Notes: generated by a model not told the origin, from the letters alone. DNA of 64,000 nt from Actinomycetospora callitridis (GCF_028737265.1 NZ_JAQZAK010000004.1:372001-436000); one strand, 5' to 3'. Shown: positions 39,201-50,424, numbered from the stretch's first letter. Made by a program: numbers and translations.

Positions 39201-40199
39201 TCATCCCGTGCCCCCGAACACCAGCAGGCCCGCCAGCACGGCGCAGGACACGGCGACGACGAAGGTCAGGGGCGCGAAGCGCAGCGCGAAGGCGCGCCCG
39301 AAGGTGCCCGCCTGCAGCGCGACCAGCTTGACGTCGACCGCGGGCCCGACCACGAGGAACACCAGGCGCGGCAGCAGCGGCAGGGCCGAGAGGGAGGCGG
39401 CGACGAAGGCGTCGGCCTCGCTGCACAGGGCGAGCAGCACCGCGAGCAGCGCCATGACGGCGACGGCGAGGACGACGTGCCCGGCGAGGCCGTCGACCCA
39501 GGAGCGGGGCACGAGCACCGTGAACGCCGCCGCCGCGAGACCGCCGAGCACCAGGAAGCCGCCGGCGTCGACGACGTCGTGGCGCACGGTCTCGGAGAAC
39601 ACGGCCCACCGCGGCGTGCCGTCGTCCGGCGGCGGGTGCCGCAGCCGGGCGGGGATCCACCCCGGGCGACCGACCCGCGTCAAGAGCCACCCCACGCCCA
39701 CGGCCGTGGCGGCGGAGCCGAGCAGCCGGGCGCCGACCATCTCGGGGTGGTCGGGGAACGCGACGGCGGTGGCCACCAGCACCACGGGGTTGATCGCCGG
39801 GGCCGCGAGCAGGAACGCGCACGCGGCCGCCTCGGGCACGCCCTGGCCGATGAGCCTGCGGGCCACCGGCACCGACGCGCACTCGCACCCGGGCAGGACC
39901 AGCCCCGCGGCCCCGGCGACCGGCACGGCGAGCGCCGGTCGGGTGGGCAGGACCCGCCGGAGCACGGCCGGCGAGACCCACGCCGCGAGCACCCCCGACA
40001 GCAGCGTCCCGAGCACGAGGAACGGCAGCGCCTGCACGCAGATCGCGACGAACACGGTGGCCCCGGTGCGCACGGTGGGGGCATCGAGCAGGCCGACCAG
40101 CGGGCCCTGCAGGAGCGTCGCCAGCAGCAGCGTCGCGCAGAGCGCCACGAGCGACGCCGTCCCACGGGACGTCGTGGTGGCCGGGCCGGGGGCGCTCAC
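39201..40199 (-). CDS. DUF318/UPF0718-type permease
   Basis: A 332-residue membrane protein from GTG 40199 (an upstream start at 40244 is possible). About eight helices. The family marks are LPGCECASVPVARRLIGQGVP and AAPAINPVVLVATAVAF, a conserved Cys-x-x-Cys-like turn and the APAINP loop. With the TIGR03943 partner it forms a putative two-component permease found in zinc- or metal-stress operons of actinobacteria. Substrate is not proven. Proximity to smtB-zur supports metal transport. Confidence 0.86.
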   Translation of the reverse strand: MSAPGPATTTSRGTASLVALCATLLLATLLQGPLVGLLDAPTVRTGATVFVAICVQALPFLVLGTLLSGVLAAWVSPAVLRRVLPTRPALAVPVAGAAGLVLPGCECASVPVARRLIGQGVPEAAACAFLLAAPAINPVVLVATAVAFPDHPEMVGARLLGSAATAVGVGWLLTRVGRPGWIPARLRHPPPDDGTPRWAVFSETVRHDVVDAGGFLVLGGLAAAAFTVLVPRSWVDGLAGHVVLAVAVMALLAVLLALCSEADAFVAASLSALPLLPRLVFLVVGPAVDVKLVALQAGTFGRAFALRFAPLTFVVAVSCAVLAGLLVFGGTG

Positions 40200-40322
40200 G
40201 GCCGGCGATGCTGCCAGCCGGCACCGGGCCCGACCGCACCCCACCGAGCGGCCTGTGGACGGCCGGGGCGGGTGTGGACGGCCGCGGTCCGCGCCGGGAC
40301 CGGCGTGGGACCGTTCAGCGGA

Positions 40323-40733
40323 TCAGCTCTCCGCCACCAGGTCGTCCCGCACCCGCTCGGCCGTGGACACCACGAGCATGAGCAGCGTCCCGAGCGGGCC
40401 CGTCGCGAGGCCCTCCGCGGGGAACGCGTAGCGCAGGGTCACGTCCCACCCGCGGTCGGTCGCGACGGCGCCGAGGGTCCCGAACAGGCCCTGACCCGCG
40501 CGTTCGGCGACCCGGCGCGGGGTGTCGGCGTCCTCGAGGTCCCAGGCGACGACGCACGTCAGGCTCAGGACGGCGAGGCCCTCGACGAGCTCGACCCCCT
40601 GCACCGCGCACGGCACGGCGCCGGACCGGAACGACAGGGCGCCGTCGTCGTCGACGTGCACCTCGACGAACTGCTCCAGCGACTCCCGCGCGGTGATCAG
40701 CAGGCCGGCGGTGGTCGCCGCCTCACGGCTCAT
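40323..40733 (-). CDS. Conserved hypothetical protein downstream of uppS
   Basis: A 136-residue protein from ATG 40733. Alpha-beta pattern: [77 protein letters not shown] and [19 protein letters not shown]. This reads like the YbjN-type or T3SS-chaperone-like small fold. It corresponds in place to mycobacterial Rv2360c. Its start overlaps the uppS stop by four bases. Function unknown. Confidence 0.72.
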   Translation of the reverse strand: MSREAATTAGLLITARESLEQFVEVHVDDDGALSFRSGAVPCAVQGVELVEGLAVLSLTCVVAWDLEDADTPRRVAERAGQGLFGTLGAVATDRGWDVTLRYAFPAEGLATGPLGTLLMLVVSTAERVRDDLVAES

Positions 40734-41584
40734 GACGTCCCGTTCGTGTCGGTGCGGTCGAGCGCGCCGCCGTAGCGGCGGTCGCGGCCGGCGTAGATCT
40801 CGCACGCCTCCCACAGGTGGCGGCGGTCGAAGTCGGGGAAGAGCGTGTCGAGGAAGACCATCTCGGCGTACGCCGACTGCCAGAGCAGGAAGTTCGACGT
40901 GCGCTGCTCGCCCGAGCTGCGCAGGAACAGGTCGACGTCGGGCATGTCCGGCTCGTCGAGGTGTCGGGCGAGGGCCTTCTCGTCGATCTTCTCGGGGTCG
41001 ATCTCGCCGCGGGCGGCCCGCCGGGCGAGCTCCTTCGCGGCGCCGACGATCTCCTGGCGCCCGCCGTAGTTGACGCACATCGTCAGGGTGACGACGTCGT
41101 TGTCGCGGGTCAGCTCCTCGGCGATCTCGAGTTCCTTGACGACGCTGCGCCACAGCCGCGGCCGCTGGCCCGACCAGCGCACCCGCACCCCCATGGCGTG
41201 CATCTCGTCGCGCCGCCGTCGGATCACGTCGCGGTTGAACCCCAGCAGGAAGCGCACCTCGTCCGGGCTGCGTCGCCAGTTCTCGGTGCTGAAGGCGTAC
41301 GCAGAGATCCACTTGACGCCGATGTCGATGCACCCGCGCACGACGTCGAGCAGCTGCGCCTCGCCGTGCCGGTGGCCCTCGATCCGCGGCAGGCCCCGCT
41401 GGTTGGCCCACCGGCCGTTGCCGTCCATGACGAGCGCGACGTGGTTCGGCACCAGCTCGGCCGGGATGTCGGGCGGGGTGGCGCCGCTGGGGTGCGGCGT
41501 CGGCGCCATCACCGTCGGATCGTCGCGTCCGCGCAGCGCGCGGCCGGTCGAGCGTCCGCGCTCGGGGCGCAGGCGGGGGCTCAC
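40730..41584 (-). CDS. uppS: Isoprenyl (decaprenyl) diphosphate synthase
   Basis: A 284-residue Z-prenyltransferase that builds the lipid carrier for peptidoglycan and arabinogalactan. Motifs: [20 protein letters not shown] (phosphate-binding Asp and Arg), [34 protein letters not shown] and [23 protein letters not shown] 41584 overlaps the recO stop as GTGA and is preferred; ATG 41509 gives 259 residues and a shorter N-terminus. Gene order recO-uppS matches Rv2362c-Rv2361c. Confidence 0.95.
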   Translation of the reverse strand: MSPRLRPERGRSTGRALRGRDDPTVMAPTPHPSGATPPDIPAELVPNHVALVMDGNGRWANQRGLPRIEGHRHGEAQLLDVVRGCIDIGVKWISAYAFSTENWRRSPDEVRFLLGFNRDVIRRRRDEMHAMGVRVRWSGQRPRLWRSVVKELEIAEELTRDNDVVTLTMCVNYGGRQEIVGAAKELARRAARGEIDPEKIDEKALARHLDEPDMPDVDLFLRSSGEQRTSNFLLWQSAYAEMVFLDTLFPDFDRRHLWEACEIYAGRDRRYGGALDRTDTNGTS

Positions 41585-42423
41585 AGGGTCACTCCCGGTC
41601 CGTCGCGGAGGGCCGGCTCGTCGTCGTCGTGCGCACCCTCCACCGTCGCCGGGATGCCCCCGGCCAGGTCGACGCGGGGGATGCCGCCGCGGCGGTCGAC
41701 GAGCGGGAGGGAGCGCAGGGTCCGCTCGAGGTGCCACTGCAGGTGGGCGGCGACGAGGCCCGCGGAGTCGCGGCGGGCGGCGGGATCGGTGCCCTCCGCG
41801 GTGCCCCAGTCGCCGTCGCGCAGCGCCTCGAGCAGCCGCCACGTCTCCTCGGACGGGACGACGGCGCCGGACGGGCGGCAGCCCTCGCACACCGCGCCGC
41901 CCGCGGGCACCGAGAAGCGCCGGTGGTACCGCTCGCCCTCCATCCCGCAGCGGGCGCACTCGGTGATCGCGGGCGCCCAGCCGGCGATGACCATCGCGCG
42001 CAGGAGGAAAGCGTCGAGCACGAGGTAGGGGTCGCGGACGCCGCCGGCCAGCCCCCGCAGACCCCCGACGAGCAGCAGGAACAGCTCGCGGGCGGGCTCG
42101 CCCTCCTCGGACGCGAGCCGGTCGGCGGTCTCGAGCAGCGCGCACCCCGCCGTGTAGCGCGGGTAGTCGCCGGTGAGCCCGCCGCCGAAGGCGTCGAGGG
42201 TCTGCACCTGGGTGACGATGTCGAGGCTGCGGCCGGTGTGCAGCTGGAGGTCCACGTGACCGAACGGCTCGAGCCGGGCGCCGAACCGCGAGCTGGTGCG
42301 CCGCACGCCCTTCGCGACCGCGCGGACCTTGCCGTGACGCTGGGTCAGCAGCGTGACGATCCGGTCGGCCTCGCCGAGCTTCTGCAGCCGCAGCACCACG
42401 CCGGTGTCGCGATAGAAGCCCAC
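41581..42423 (-). CDS. recO: DNA repair protein RecO
   Basis: A 280-residue recombination mediator that loads RecA with RecR. An OB-fold N-terminus ([40 protein letters not shown]) is followed by a helical domain and the zinc finger ECARCGMEG...CEGC at about 163-192. A C-terminal tail of about 70 residues is present. GTG 42423 is the start. It is upstream of uppS with a 4-base overlap. Confidence 0.94.
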   Translation of the reverse strand: MGFYRDTGVVLRLQKLGEADRIVTLLTQRHGKVRAVAKGVRRTSSRFGARLEPFGHVDLQLHTGRSLDIVTQVQTLDAFGGGLTGDYPRYTAGCALLETADRLASEEGEPARELFLLLVGGLRGLAGGVRDPYLVLDAFLLRAMVIAGWAPAITECARCGMEGERYHRRFSVPAGGAVCEGCRPSGAVVPSEETWRLLEALRDGDWGTAEGTDPAARRDSAGLVAAHLQWHLERTLRSLPLVDRRGGIPRVDLAGGIPATVEGAHDDDEPALRDGPGVTL

Positions 42424-42478
42424 GCGGTCATCGTCGCACGGGGTGGTTCGCGATCACGTCCTGTAGGAGGCTCCGGGG

Positions 42479-42844
42479 ATGAGCGGAACGATCGCGCGGC
42501 AGGTCGTCGAGGCCCTGGCCGATCCCTCCTCGACGCCGCCGGAGGGCCTGTTCGCCCCCGGCGCGGTCACCTGGCACTCGTTCGACGAGGTCGAGGCCCC
42601 GACGGTGCCGGACACCTTCGCGTCGCTGGTGGCGATCCGGACGGTGGTCCCGGACTTCACGATGACCGAGCTGCGCGCCGGCGACGGCTACGCGCAGTAC
42701 GTCGTGACCGGGACGCTGCCCGACGGGTCGACGCTGCGGGCCCCGGCGGCGCTGGTCGTCCACGTCGAGGAGGGCATGGTCACGCGGATCGAGGAGTACG
42801 TCGACACCGGCCAGCTGGCGCCGCTGTTCGCGCTCCTGGGCTGA
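42479..42844 (+). CDS. SnoaL-like (NTF2-fold) protein
   Basis: A 121-residue NTF2-like domain: LADPSSTPPEGLFAPGAVTWHSFD, VVPDFTMTELRAGDGYAQYVVTGTLPDGSTLRAPAALVVHVEEGMVTRIEEYVDTGQL. SnoaL-like proteins are small isomerases, cyclases or binding proteins. GTAGGAGG precedes the ATG. It is the only forward gene within the reverse-strand housekeeping block, inserted between recO and era where mycobacteria have amiA2 (reverse strand). A terminator follows. Confidence 0.78.
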   Translation: MSGTIARQVVEALADPSSTPPEGLFAPGAVTWHSFDEVEAPTVPDTFASLVAIRTVVPDFTMTELRAGDGYAQYVVTGTLPDGSTLRAPAALVVHVEEGMVTRIEEYVDTGQLAPLFALLG

Positions 42845-42860
42845 TCGGGACGCGAGCGAC

Positions 42861-42900
42861 GAAGCGGCTTTCCTGGCACCCAGTGCAAGCGAGGACGCAG
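42861..42900 (+). repeat. 40-base dispersed repeat, copy 1
   Basis: Begins GAAGCGGCTTTCCTGGC and ends GGACGCAG, immediately after the SnoaL-like gene. 35 of 40 positions match the reverse complement of 50357-50396 at the 5' end of rsmE. Its 3' half forms the left arm of the adjoining terminator. Confidence 0.75.
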
Positions 42901-42911
42901 GGCTTGCACTG
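42881..42911. terminator. Terminator between SnoaL-like gene and era
   Basis: CAGTGCAAGC (42881-42890) and GCTTGCACTG (42902-42911) form a perfect 10-base stem with an 11-base loop between two convergent genes. Confidence 0.75.
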
Positions 42912-42919
42912 ACAAGTGC

Positions 42920-43822
42920 TCAGAAGCCCAGGCGGCGGAGCTGGCGGGGGTCGCGCTGCCAGTCCTTCGCGACCTTGACGAACAGGTCGAGGTGGACCTT
43001 CTCGCCGAGCATCGCCTCGATCTGGCGGCGGGCCTCGGTGCCGACGTGCTTGAGCCGCGAGCCGCCCTTGCCGATCACGATCGACTTCTGGCTGTCCCGC
43101 TCCACGAAGATCTCGGCGCGGATCGTGAGGACCTTGCCGGGCGTCATCTCCTCGACCACGACGGCCAGGGAGTGCGGGAGCTCGTCGCGCACGCCCTCGA
43201 GCGCGGCCTCGCGGACGAACTCGGCGATCATCGTCGTCTCGGGCTCGTCGGAGAGGTCGCCGTCGGGGTAGAGCGGCGGGCCGGGCGGCATCTGCGCGAG
43301 CAGCAGGTCGGTGAGCAGGTCGATCCGCACGTTCCCGGTGGCCGAGACGGGGACGATCTCGGCGAACTCCGCCAGCTCCTGCAGGGCGAGCAGGCGCTCG
43401 GCGATCACCTCGGGCTTCACGAGGTCGGTCTTGGTGAGCACGCCCAGCACCGGGGTGCGGCCCGCGATCTCGCGCAGCTCGCCGGCGATGAACCGGTCGC
43501 CGGGCCCGATCGTCTGGTCGGCCGGGACGCAGAAGCCGATGGCGTCGACCTCGGCCCAGGTCGTGCGCACCACGTCGTTGAGGCGCTCGCCCAGCAGCGT
43601 GCGCGGGCGGTGCAGGCCGGGGGTGTCGACCAGGATCAGCTGGCCGTCCTCACGGTGCACGATCCCGCGGATCGCGTGCCGCGTGGTCTGCGGACGCGAG
43701 GACGTGATCGCGACCTTCGACCCCACCAGCGCGTTCGTCAGCGTCGACTTGCCGACGTTCGGGCGGCCGACGAAGCAGGCGAACCCGGACCGGAAGCCCT
43801 CAGGCGTCTCAGGCTGCGTCAA
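42920..43822 (-). CDS. era: GTPase Era
   Basis: A 300-residue GTPase in 30S ribosome assembly. G motifs: GRPNVGKST, ILVDTPGLHRPRTLLG and LTKTDLV, then a C-terminal KH domain with VIGKGGSRLKHVGTEARRQIEAM. TTG 43822 is the likely start: GAGGGGAAG lies 6 bases upstream and the family begins directly before GFACFVG. It overlaps the end of lhgO by 14 bases. Confidence 0.96.
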   Translation of the reverse strand: MTQPETPEGFRSGFACFVGRPNVGKSTLTNALVGSKVAITSSRPQTTRHAIRGIVHREDGQLILVDTPGLHRPRTLLGERLNDVVRTTWAEVDAIGFCVPADQTIGPGDRFIAGELREIAGRTPVLGVLTKTDLVKPEVIAERLLALQELAEFAEIVPVSATGNVRIDLLTDLLLAQMPPGPPLYPDGDLSDEPETTMIAEFVREAALEGVRDELPHSLAVVVEEMTPGKVLTIRAEIFVERDSQKSIVIGKGGSRLKHVGTEARRQIEAMLGEKVHLDLFVKVAKDWQRDPRQLRRLGF

Positions 43823-45092
43823 CGGACTTCCCCTCGAGCCGCGCCACGATCTCGCGCCCGATGGGCAGGGCCGCGGTGGCCGCCGGGGAGGGGGCGTTGA
43901 GCACGTGCAGCACCGCCGGTCCCTCGCCCGTGCCGGAGTCCGTGTCCCCGTCCTGCACGAACAGGAAGTCGTCGACCAGCGACCCGTCGGGCCGGACGGC
44001 CTGCGCGCGCACCCCGGCGCGGCGGGCGACGTCGTGCGGGGGCCGCAGGTCGTCGGCGGTGACGCCGGGCAGCATCCGGGCGACCGCGGCGGCCATCGCG
44101 CGCTTCGACAGCGAGCGGTGCATCTCCCCCAGCCCGTAGCGCCACTGCTTGCCGGCGAGCTTGACGAACCCGGGGTCGACCAGCGTCCCGGCGAGCTCGC
44201 GCACCCGCAGCGTCCGCCAGTCGTAGCCCTCGCGGGCCAGGGCGAGCACCGCGTTCGGGCCCACGTGGACCGACCCGTCGACCCCGCGGGTGGCGTGCAC
44301 GCCGAGGAACGGGAAGGCCGGGTCGGGCACGGGGTAGACGAGCCCGCGGACCTGGTCGGCCAGCGGTCCGACGAGGTCGGAGTACTCGCCGCGGAACGGC
44401 ACGATGCGCACGCCGGGGTCGAAGCCCGAGGCCCGCGCGATCTCGTCGGAGCGCAGGCCCGCGCACACCACGACCTGGCCGGCGAGCAGGTCGCCGCGGT
44501 CGGTGTGGACGACGGCGTCGCGGCGTCGCCGGGTCACCGACGTCACCGCACGCCCCGTGTGCACGGTGGCGCCGCGGTCGACGGCGAGGCGCGCGAGCGT
44601 GCGGGTGATCGCGCCGTAGTCGCAGATCCCGGTGGACGGCACCCAGAGCCCGGCGAGCGCGGCGACGGCGGGCTCGCGCTCGCGGACCCCGGCCTCGTCG
44701 AGCTCGGTGACCTCGACGCCGTTCGCACGCCCGCGGCGGACGAGCTCGGCCATCCGCGGCAGCTCCGCCTCCTCGGTGGCGACGACGACCTTGCCGCACT
44801 CCGACCAGGGCAGATCGTGCTCGGCGCAGAACGCCTTCGTCTCCGCGCAGCCCGCGACCGCGAGGCGCGCCTTGAGCGACCCGGGCGCGTAGTACAGCCC
44901 GGAGTGGATCACGTTGGAGTTCCGGCCGGTCTGGTGCGTGCCCGGGGTGTCCTCGCGCTCGACCAGCGCGACCGACGTGTGCCCGGCCGCGAGCAGCTCG
45001 TGCAGCACCGCGAACCCGACGATCCCGCCGCCGACGACGACGACGTCGTGGCGCGGGCTGCCCGTCACCGGGAGGGTCGCCGGCCCGGTCAC
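43809..45092 (-). CDS. lhgO: L-2-hydroxyglutarate oxidase
   Basis: A 427-residue FAD-dependent oxidase of the DAO family: dinucleotide-binding DVVVVGGGIVGFAVLHEL, TGRNSNVIHSGLYYAPGSLK (FAD loop typical of LhgO), GICDYGAITRTLA, PFRGEYSDL and FLGVHATRGVDGSVHVGPNAVLALAREGY. It oxidises L-2-hydroxyglutarate, a side product of dehydrogenases, to 2-oxoglutarate, passing electrons to quinones. It is an addition to the usual CNNM-deaminase-era order of mycobacteria. Overlaps place it in the same operon, so it is expressed with era. Confidence 0.9.
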   Translation of the reverse strand: MTGPATLPVTGSPRHDVVVVGGGIVGFAVLHELLAAGHTSVALVEREDTPGTHQTGRNSNVIHSGLYYAPGSLKARLAVAGCAETKAFCAEHDLPWSECGKVVVATEEAELPRMAELVRRGRANGVEVTELDEAGVREREPAVAALAGLWVPSTGICDYGAITRTLARLAVDRGATVHTGRAVTSVTRRRRDAVVHTDRGDLLAGQVVVCAGLRSDEIARASGFDPGVRIVPFRGEYSDLVGPLADQVRGLVYPVPDPAFPFLGVHATRGVDGSVHVGPNAVLALAREGYDWRTLRVRELAGTLVDPGFVKLAGKQWRYGLGEMHRSLSKRAMAAAVARMLPGVTADDLRPPHDVARRAGVRAQAVRPDGSLVDDFLFVQDGDTDSGTGEGPAVLHVLNAPSPAATAALPIGREIVARLEGKSVDAA

Positions 45093-45481
45093 GCCGAGCC
45101 CTGCACGCGGTGGACCGCCGACGCGTCCGGGCCCGCGACCAGCACCGTCGCCCCGGCCGTGACGTCGGCGACGGCCGCGAGGCCCGGGTCGTCGAAGCCG
45201 CTGGCGAGGTCCTGCACGCCGACCACCGCGGCGGCCTCGAGCCCCGGGGCCCCGGCGGCGACGGCGGCGGCGACCGCGGCCTGCAGCGCCGTGAGCGACA
45301 GCGAGGGCAGCGCGACGGTGCAGGCGGCGTAGGTCCGGCCGTCGAGGTCGCGCACCGCCGCGCCGTGGGCCGCACCGGTGCGCGCCCGGGCGGAGCGCGC
45401 CAGCGTGACGATCTTGGCGTCCTCGGGATCGAGCGCGTCGGGGGCGACGGGCTCGGCGAGGGTCGCAGCGGCGTCAGCCAC
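45089..45481 (-). CDS. Cytidine-deaminase-like protein lacking zinc ligands
   Basis: A 130-residue protein resembling the cytidine deaminase fold: [60 protein letters not shown]. The family's H/C-A-E and P-C-x-x-C zinc motifs are absent; only the strands and helices remain. It corresponds in position to Rv2365c, next to era. It therefore probably acts as a binding or structural protein rather than a deaminase. Confidence 0.75.
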   Translation of the reverse strand: MADAAATLAEPVAPDALDPEDAKIVTLARSARARTGAAHGAAVRDLDGRTYAACTVALPSLSLTALQAAVAAAVAAGAPGLEAAAVVGVQDLASGFDDPGLAAVADVTAGATVLVAGPDASAVHRVQGSA

Positions 45482-46967
45482 GGTCGTCCTTTCCGTCGCG
45501 GGCGCCGGTCTGGGCCAGGTCGCCCGGGGTGGGGTCGCCAGAGGTGGGGGTCACGGTGTCGGGGCGCTCCCCGTCGTCCCTGTCGTCCCCATCGTCGCCG
45601 TCGCGGTGGGCGCCATTCGTGGGGGCCCCGTCGGCGGAACGGGCCGGGGCGTCGTCGGTGGGCACCGGGTCCTCGTCCGGCGCGGGACGCCAGACCAGCA
45701 GGCTGCGGATCCGCATCCGGCCGCGGGCGTCCTCGCCGCCCTCGGCGCGCAGGCGCAGGCCGGCGATCTCGGCCTCGGCGCCGGGCAGCGGCACGCGGCC
45801 CAGGCGCTGGGCGAGCAGGCCGCCGACGGTGTCGACGTCCTCGACGTCGAACTCGACGTCGCAGGCCTCCTCGAGGTCCTCGACGGGCAGGCGCGCGGCG
45901 ACCCGCCACGTGGACTCGTCGAGGTGCTCGAGCGGGCGGTGCTCGGCGGAGTCGTACTCGTCGGTGATCTCCCCGACGATCTCCTCGATCAGGTCCTCGA
46001 TGGTCACCAGGCCCGCGGTACCGCCGTACTCGTCGACGACGAGCGCCATGTGGTTGCGGTCGCGCTGCATGTCGCGCAGCAGGGCGTCGGCGCGCTTGGA
46101 GTCGGGCACGAAGTTGGCGGGGCGCATGACCTCGCCGACCGAGCCGGCCCCCGCACCGGCGCCGCGGGGGGTGTCCCCGTGGTCGACGGTGCGTCGCACG
46201 AGGTCCTTGAGGTAGACCACGCCGACGGTGTCGTCGACGTTCTCCCCGATGACGGGGATGCGGGAGTACCCGCTGCGCAGCGCCAGGGCCAGCGCCTGCC
46301 GCACGCTCTTCTCGCGCTCGATCCACACCATCTCGGTGCGGGGCACCATCACCTCGCGCACGCGGGTGTCGCCGAGGTCGAACACCGACTGGATCATCGC
46401 CCGCTCGTCGTCGTCGACGAGCCCGCCGGCCTCGGCCATGTCGACCATCTCGCGGAGCTCGACCTCGGAGGAGAACGGCCCCTCGCGGAAGCCGCGCCCT
46501 GGCGTGATCGCGTTGCCGACGAGGATCAGCAGGGTGGCCAGCGGACCGAGCAGGCGGGCGAGCATCCGCACGGGCCCGGCGACGGCGAGCGCGAGCCCGT
46601 AGGGGTGCTGGCGACCCAGGGTGCGCGGCCCGACGCCGATCAGCACGTAGGACACGAGCACCACGATCAGCGCCGCGACCAGCAGCGCGAGCCCGTCGGG
46701 CCCGATCAGCTGCAGCGAGACGAACGCCCCGAGCACCGCGGCGGTCGCCTCGCAGGCCACCCGCAGCAGCAGGAGCAGGTTGAGGTGGCGCGGACGGTCG
46801 GCGACGATCGCGGCGAGCGCCTTCGAGCCCGTGGCCCCCTCGCGGACCAGGGCGTCGACGCGGGCGCGGGACACCGTCGATAGGGCCGCGTCGGCCGCCG
46901 CGAACACCCCGGCCAGGGGCACCAGCAGGATCGCCGCGACGAGCTGGCCGACCAACGACCCCGTCAC
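45474..46967 (-). CDS. CNNM/CorC-type membrane protein with CBS domains
   Basis: A 497-residue protein: an N-terminal DUF21 membrane domain of three or four helices ([43 protein letters not shown]), two CBS domains (from about 200; [38 protein letters not shown] and [44 protein letters not shown]) and a CorC_HlyC C-terminal domain. Family members transport or regulate Mg or other divalent ions. The tail of about 80 residues is Asp/Pro-rich. It overlaps ybeY by four bases. Confidence 0.92.
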   Translation of the reverse strand: MTGSLVGQLVAAILLVPLAGVFAAADAALSTVSRARVDALVREGATGSKALAAIVADRPRHLNLLLLLRVACEATAAVLGAFVSLQLIGPDGLALLVAALIVVLVSYVLIGVGPRTLGRQHPYGLALAVAGPVRMLARLLGPLATLLILVGNAITPGRGFREGPFSSEVELREMVDMAEAGGLVDDDERAMIQSVFDLGDTRVREVMVPRTEMVWIEREKSVRQALALALRSGYSRIPVIGENVDDTVGVVYLKDLVRRTVDHGDTPRGAGAGAGSVGEVMRPANFVPDSKRADALLRDMQRDRNHMALVVDEYGGTAGLVTIEDLIEEIVGEITDEYDSAEHRPLEHLDESTWRVAARLPVEDLEEACDVEFDVEDVDTVGGLLAQRLGRVPLPGAEAEIAGLRLRAEGGEDARGRMRIRSLLVWRPAPDEDPVPTDDAPARSADGAPTNGAHRDGDDGDDRDDGERPDTVTPTSGDPTPGDLAQTGARDGKDDRG

Positions 46968-47544
46968 CGCGTCGCGCCGCCGGCGGCGTCGTCCCCGAGG
47001 CCCACGGTGCCCAGCAGACGGTCGTCCGCGGCCCGCTCGCGGGCGGAGCGCGCCGCGGCCGCGCGCTGGGTGCGCCAGTCGGCGAGCAGCTCGGCCTGCA
47101 GGCCGAACATCGTGCGCTCCTCGTCGGGCTCGGCGTGGTCGTAGCCGAGCAGGTGGAGCACGCCGTGGACCGTGAGCAGGTGCAGCTCGTCGTCGAGGCC
47201 GTGGCCCGCGGTGGCGGCCTGGTCGGCGGCGAACGCCGGGCAGAGCACGATGTCGCCGAGCAGCGCCGGGCCCGACGACGGCGCGTCCGGACGGCGTGCC
47301 GAGTCGTACTCGTCCATGGGGAACGACATGACGTCGGTGGGCCCGGGCTCGTCGAGCCAGCGCTCGTGCAGCTCGGCCATCGGCTCGAGCTCGATCAGCA
47401 TGATCGAGAGCTCGGCGAGCGGGCTCACGCCCATGCGGTCGAGGGCGTAGCGGGCGACCTCGACTATCGGGCCCTCGGCCACCGCCATGCCGGACTCGTT
47501 CGCGATCTCGATGCTCATGTCGGTCCCGTCGGGCTCGGGTGCGG

Positions 47545-47548
<4 letters not shown>
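46964..47548 (-). CDS. ybeY: Endoribonuclease YbeY
   Basis: A 194-residue zinc endoribonuclease for 16S rRNA 3'-end maturation and quality control. The zinc motif is [18 protein letters not shown] (His-x3-His-x5-His), preceded by [35 protein letters not shown] 45-residue Arg/Ala-rich C-terminal extension follows the normal end. ATG 47548 overlaps phoH as ATGA; ATG 47518 ([10 protein letters not shown]) matches the family start better. Confidence 0.94.
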
Positions 47549-48651
<1,103 letters not shown>

Positions 48652-48685
48652 CGTACCGCCCGGGCCCCGGGCCCCGGACCGCCGC

Positions 48686-49612
48686 TCACAGCAGGCTCTC
48701 GACCTCCGCGCGCACGGCGGTCCACGCCGGCTGCGCGGGGTCGATCACGGCGAAGTGGTCGGCGCCGGGCACCACCCGCAGACGGGCGTCGCCCCGGGCC
48801 GCCACCGCGGCGTCGACGTACCGCTGCGACTGGTCCAGCGGCACGATCGTGTCCGCGTCGCCGTGCACACAGACGACCGGGCCGGCGGCCGGCACGAGGG
48901 CCGCGGGCGAGGCGAGCGCGTAGCGGTCGGCGACGGTCGCGGGCGTGCCCCCGAGCAGGTCGACCACCGCGCCGCCGCCGAGGCCCTCGGCGGCGCCGGC
49001 GACGAGGTCGAGCACCCCGGCCTGGGCGACGGTGCCGACCGGGCGGACGCGGGGAGCGGCGGCCACCGAGCCGTCACGCAACCGGTCGCGGCTCGCGGCC
49101 CAGGTGGCCAGGTGCCCGCCCGCGGAGTGCCCGAGGAACACCACGCGGTCGAGGTCCAGGCGGCCCGCCGCGGCCTTCTGCACCGCCTCGGGCAGCAGGT
49201 CGATCGCGGCGGCGACGTCGGTGAACGTCGTCGGCCAGCCCCCGCCCGCCCCGACCCCGCCGGATCCGACCCTGCGGTACTCGATGTTCCAGGCCGCCAC
49301 CCCGCGGTTGGTGAGGTCGACAGCGAGCGGGGTGCCGAGCTCGAGGCCGTACGACGACCGCCAGTAGCCGCCGTGGACCACGACGACGACGGGCAGGGAC
49401 TTGCCGTCGCCGGGCGGGAGGTGCAGCACCCCGTACTGGGCGGGGTCGGCGCCGTAGCTCAGCCGGCCCGGCGTCGGGGTGCCGGGCTGGGTGGCGGGGA
49501 TCTGCACGCCGCCGCCCGGCGTCGGGACGGTCGAGCACGCGGCCAGGCCGAGCGCCGCGCCGAGGCCCCCGAGTCCGACCGCACCGAGAAGGGTCCGTCG
49601 CGGCATGCTCAC
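48686..49612 (-). CDS. Exported alpha/beta hydrolase (Tat-type lipoprotein signal)
   Basis: A 308-residue protein from GTG 49612 (overlap with rsmE stop; ATG 49606 is the alternative). MPRRTLLGAVGLGGLG and the following LAAC look like a twin-arginine lipoprotein signal. The hydrolase core shows VVVVVHGGYWRSSYG (oxyanion hole), FLGHSAGGHLATW (nucleophile Ser), HGDADTIVP (Asp) and GADHFAV (His). It resembles esterases/kynurenine-formamidase-like enzymes of the BD-FAE group. Substrate is unknown. It has no counterpart in the mycobacterial order at this place. Confidence 0.85.
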   Translation of the reverse strand: MSMPRRTLLGAVGLGGLGAALGLAACSTVPTPGGGVQIPATQPGTPTPGRLSYGADPAQYGVLHLPPGDGKSLPVVVVVHGGYWRSSYGLELGTPLAVDLTNRGVAAWNIEYRRVGSGGVGAGGGWPTTFTDVAAAIDLLPEAVQKAAAGRLDLDRVVFLGHSAGGHLATWAASRDRLRDGSVAAAPRVRPVGTVAQAGVLDLVAGAAEGLGGGAVVDLLGGTPATVADRYALASPAALVPAAGPVVCVHGDADTIVPLDQSQRYVDAAVAARGDARLRVVPGADHFAVIDPAQPAWTAVRAEVESLL

Positions 49613-50424
49613 CCCCACCGCGCCGTCCGGGCACCCAGGGCACCGAGCGCGACCGCGGCCGCGGTGGAGGTGCGCAGCACGTCCGGGCCCATCCGCACCT
49701 CGCGGGCCCCGGCGCCGGCGAGGACCGCGCGCTCGTCGTCGGTGACCCCGCCCTCGGGGCCGACGACGAGCACCAGCTCGCCGTCGTCCGGGAGCGCGAC
49801 GCCGGTCAGTGTCTCGGCGGCCGTGGCCTCGAGGACGAGCATCGCCGCGCCGCGGTCGGCCAGCTCGCGGGTGGTCACGGGGGCGGCCACGTCGGGCACC
49901 CGCGCCCGCCGGGCCTGCTTGGCGGCCTCGCGGGCGGTGGTGCGCCAGCGCGCGAGGGCCTTCTCCCCGCGGGGGCCGTCGTCCCAGCGGGCGACGCTGC
50001 GCTCGGCGCGCCAGGGCAGCACCGCATCGACCCCGGCCTCGGTGGCCGTCTCGACCGCGAGCTCCCCGCGGTCGCCCTTGACCAGCGCCTGGGCGAGGAC
50101 GACGCGCAGCGCCGGCTCCTCGTCGTGGCGCCGCTCGAGCACCGTCGTCGTCACGCACCCCTTGGCGACGTCGACCACCTCGGCGCGCGCCCGCGTGCCG
50201 GCGCCGTCGCCGAGCAGCACGACCTCGCCGGCACGCACCCGGCGGACGTCCGCGGCGTGCCGGCCCTCCGGCCCGTCGAGGACGACCTCGCCCCTGGCCG
50301 GCACGTCGTCGACCCAGAACAGCGCCGGGCGGGTCCAGGCGGCCGCCGTGCCAGCGCTGCGTCCACGCTTGCACTCAACGCCAGGAAAGCCGCTTCCTCG
50401 ATCCGGGTCCGAGCTCTGGCTCAC
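49609..50424 (-). CDS. rsmE: 16S rRNA (uracil-1498-N3) methyltransferase RsmE
   Basis: A 271-residue SPOUT methyltransferase. Features: [29 protein letters not shown] (PUA-like start), [37 protein letters not shown] and [17 protein letters not shown] (SAM-binding knot). From GTG 50424 it overlaps the dnaJ stop. Odd feature: residues 10-23 ([14 protein letters not shown]) are encoded by a copy of a dispersed 40-base repeat and precede the normal start, with no in-frame start after it. The enzyme therefore seems to have gained an N-terminal extension. Confidence 0.93.
   Translation of the reverse strand: MSQSSDPDRGSGFPGVECKRGRSAGTAAAWTRPALFWVDDVPARGEVVLDGPEGRHAADVRRVRAGEVVLLGDGAGTRARAEVVDVAKGCVTTTVLERRHDEEPALRVVLAQALVKGDRGELAVETATEAGVDAVLPWRAERSVARWDDGPRGEKALARWRTTAREAAKQARRARVPDVAAPVTTRELADRGAAMLVLEATAAETLTGVALPDDGELVLVVGPEGGVTDDERAVLAGAGAREVRMGPDVLRTSTAAAVALGALGARTARWG
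50357..50396 (-). repeat. 40-base dispersed repeat, copy 2 (within rsmE 5' end)
   Basis: The reverse complement matches 35 of 40 positions of 42861-42900. Here it is read in frame as the RsmE N-terminal extension. Confidence 0.75.
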
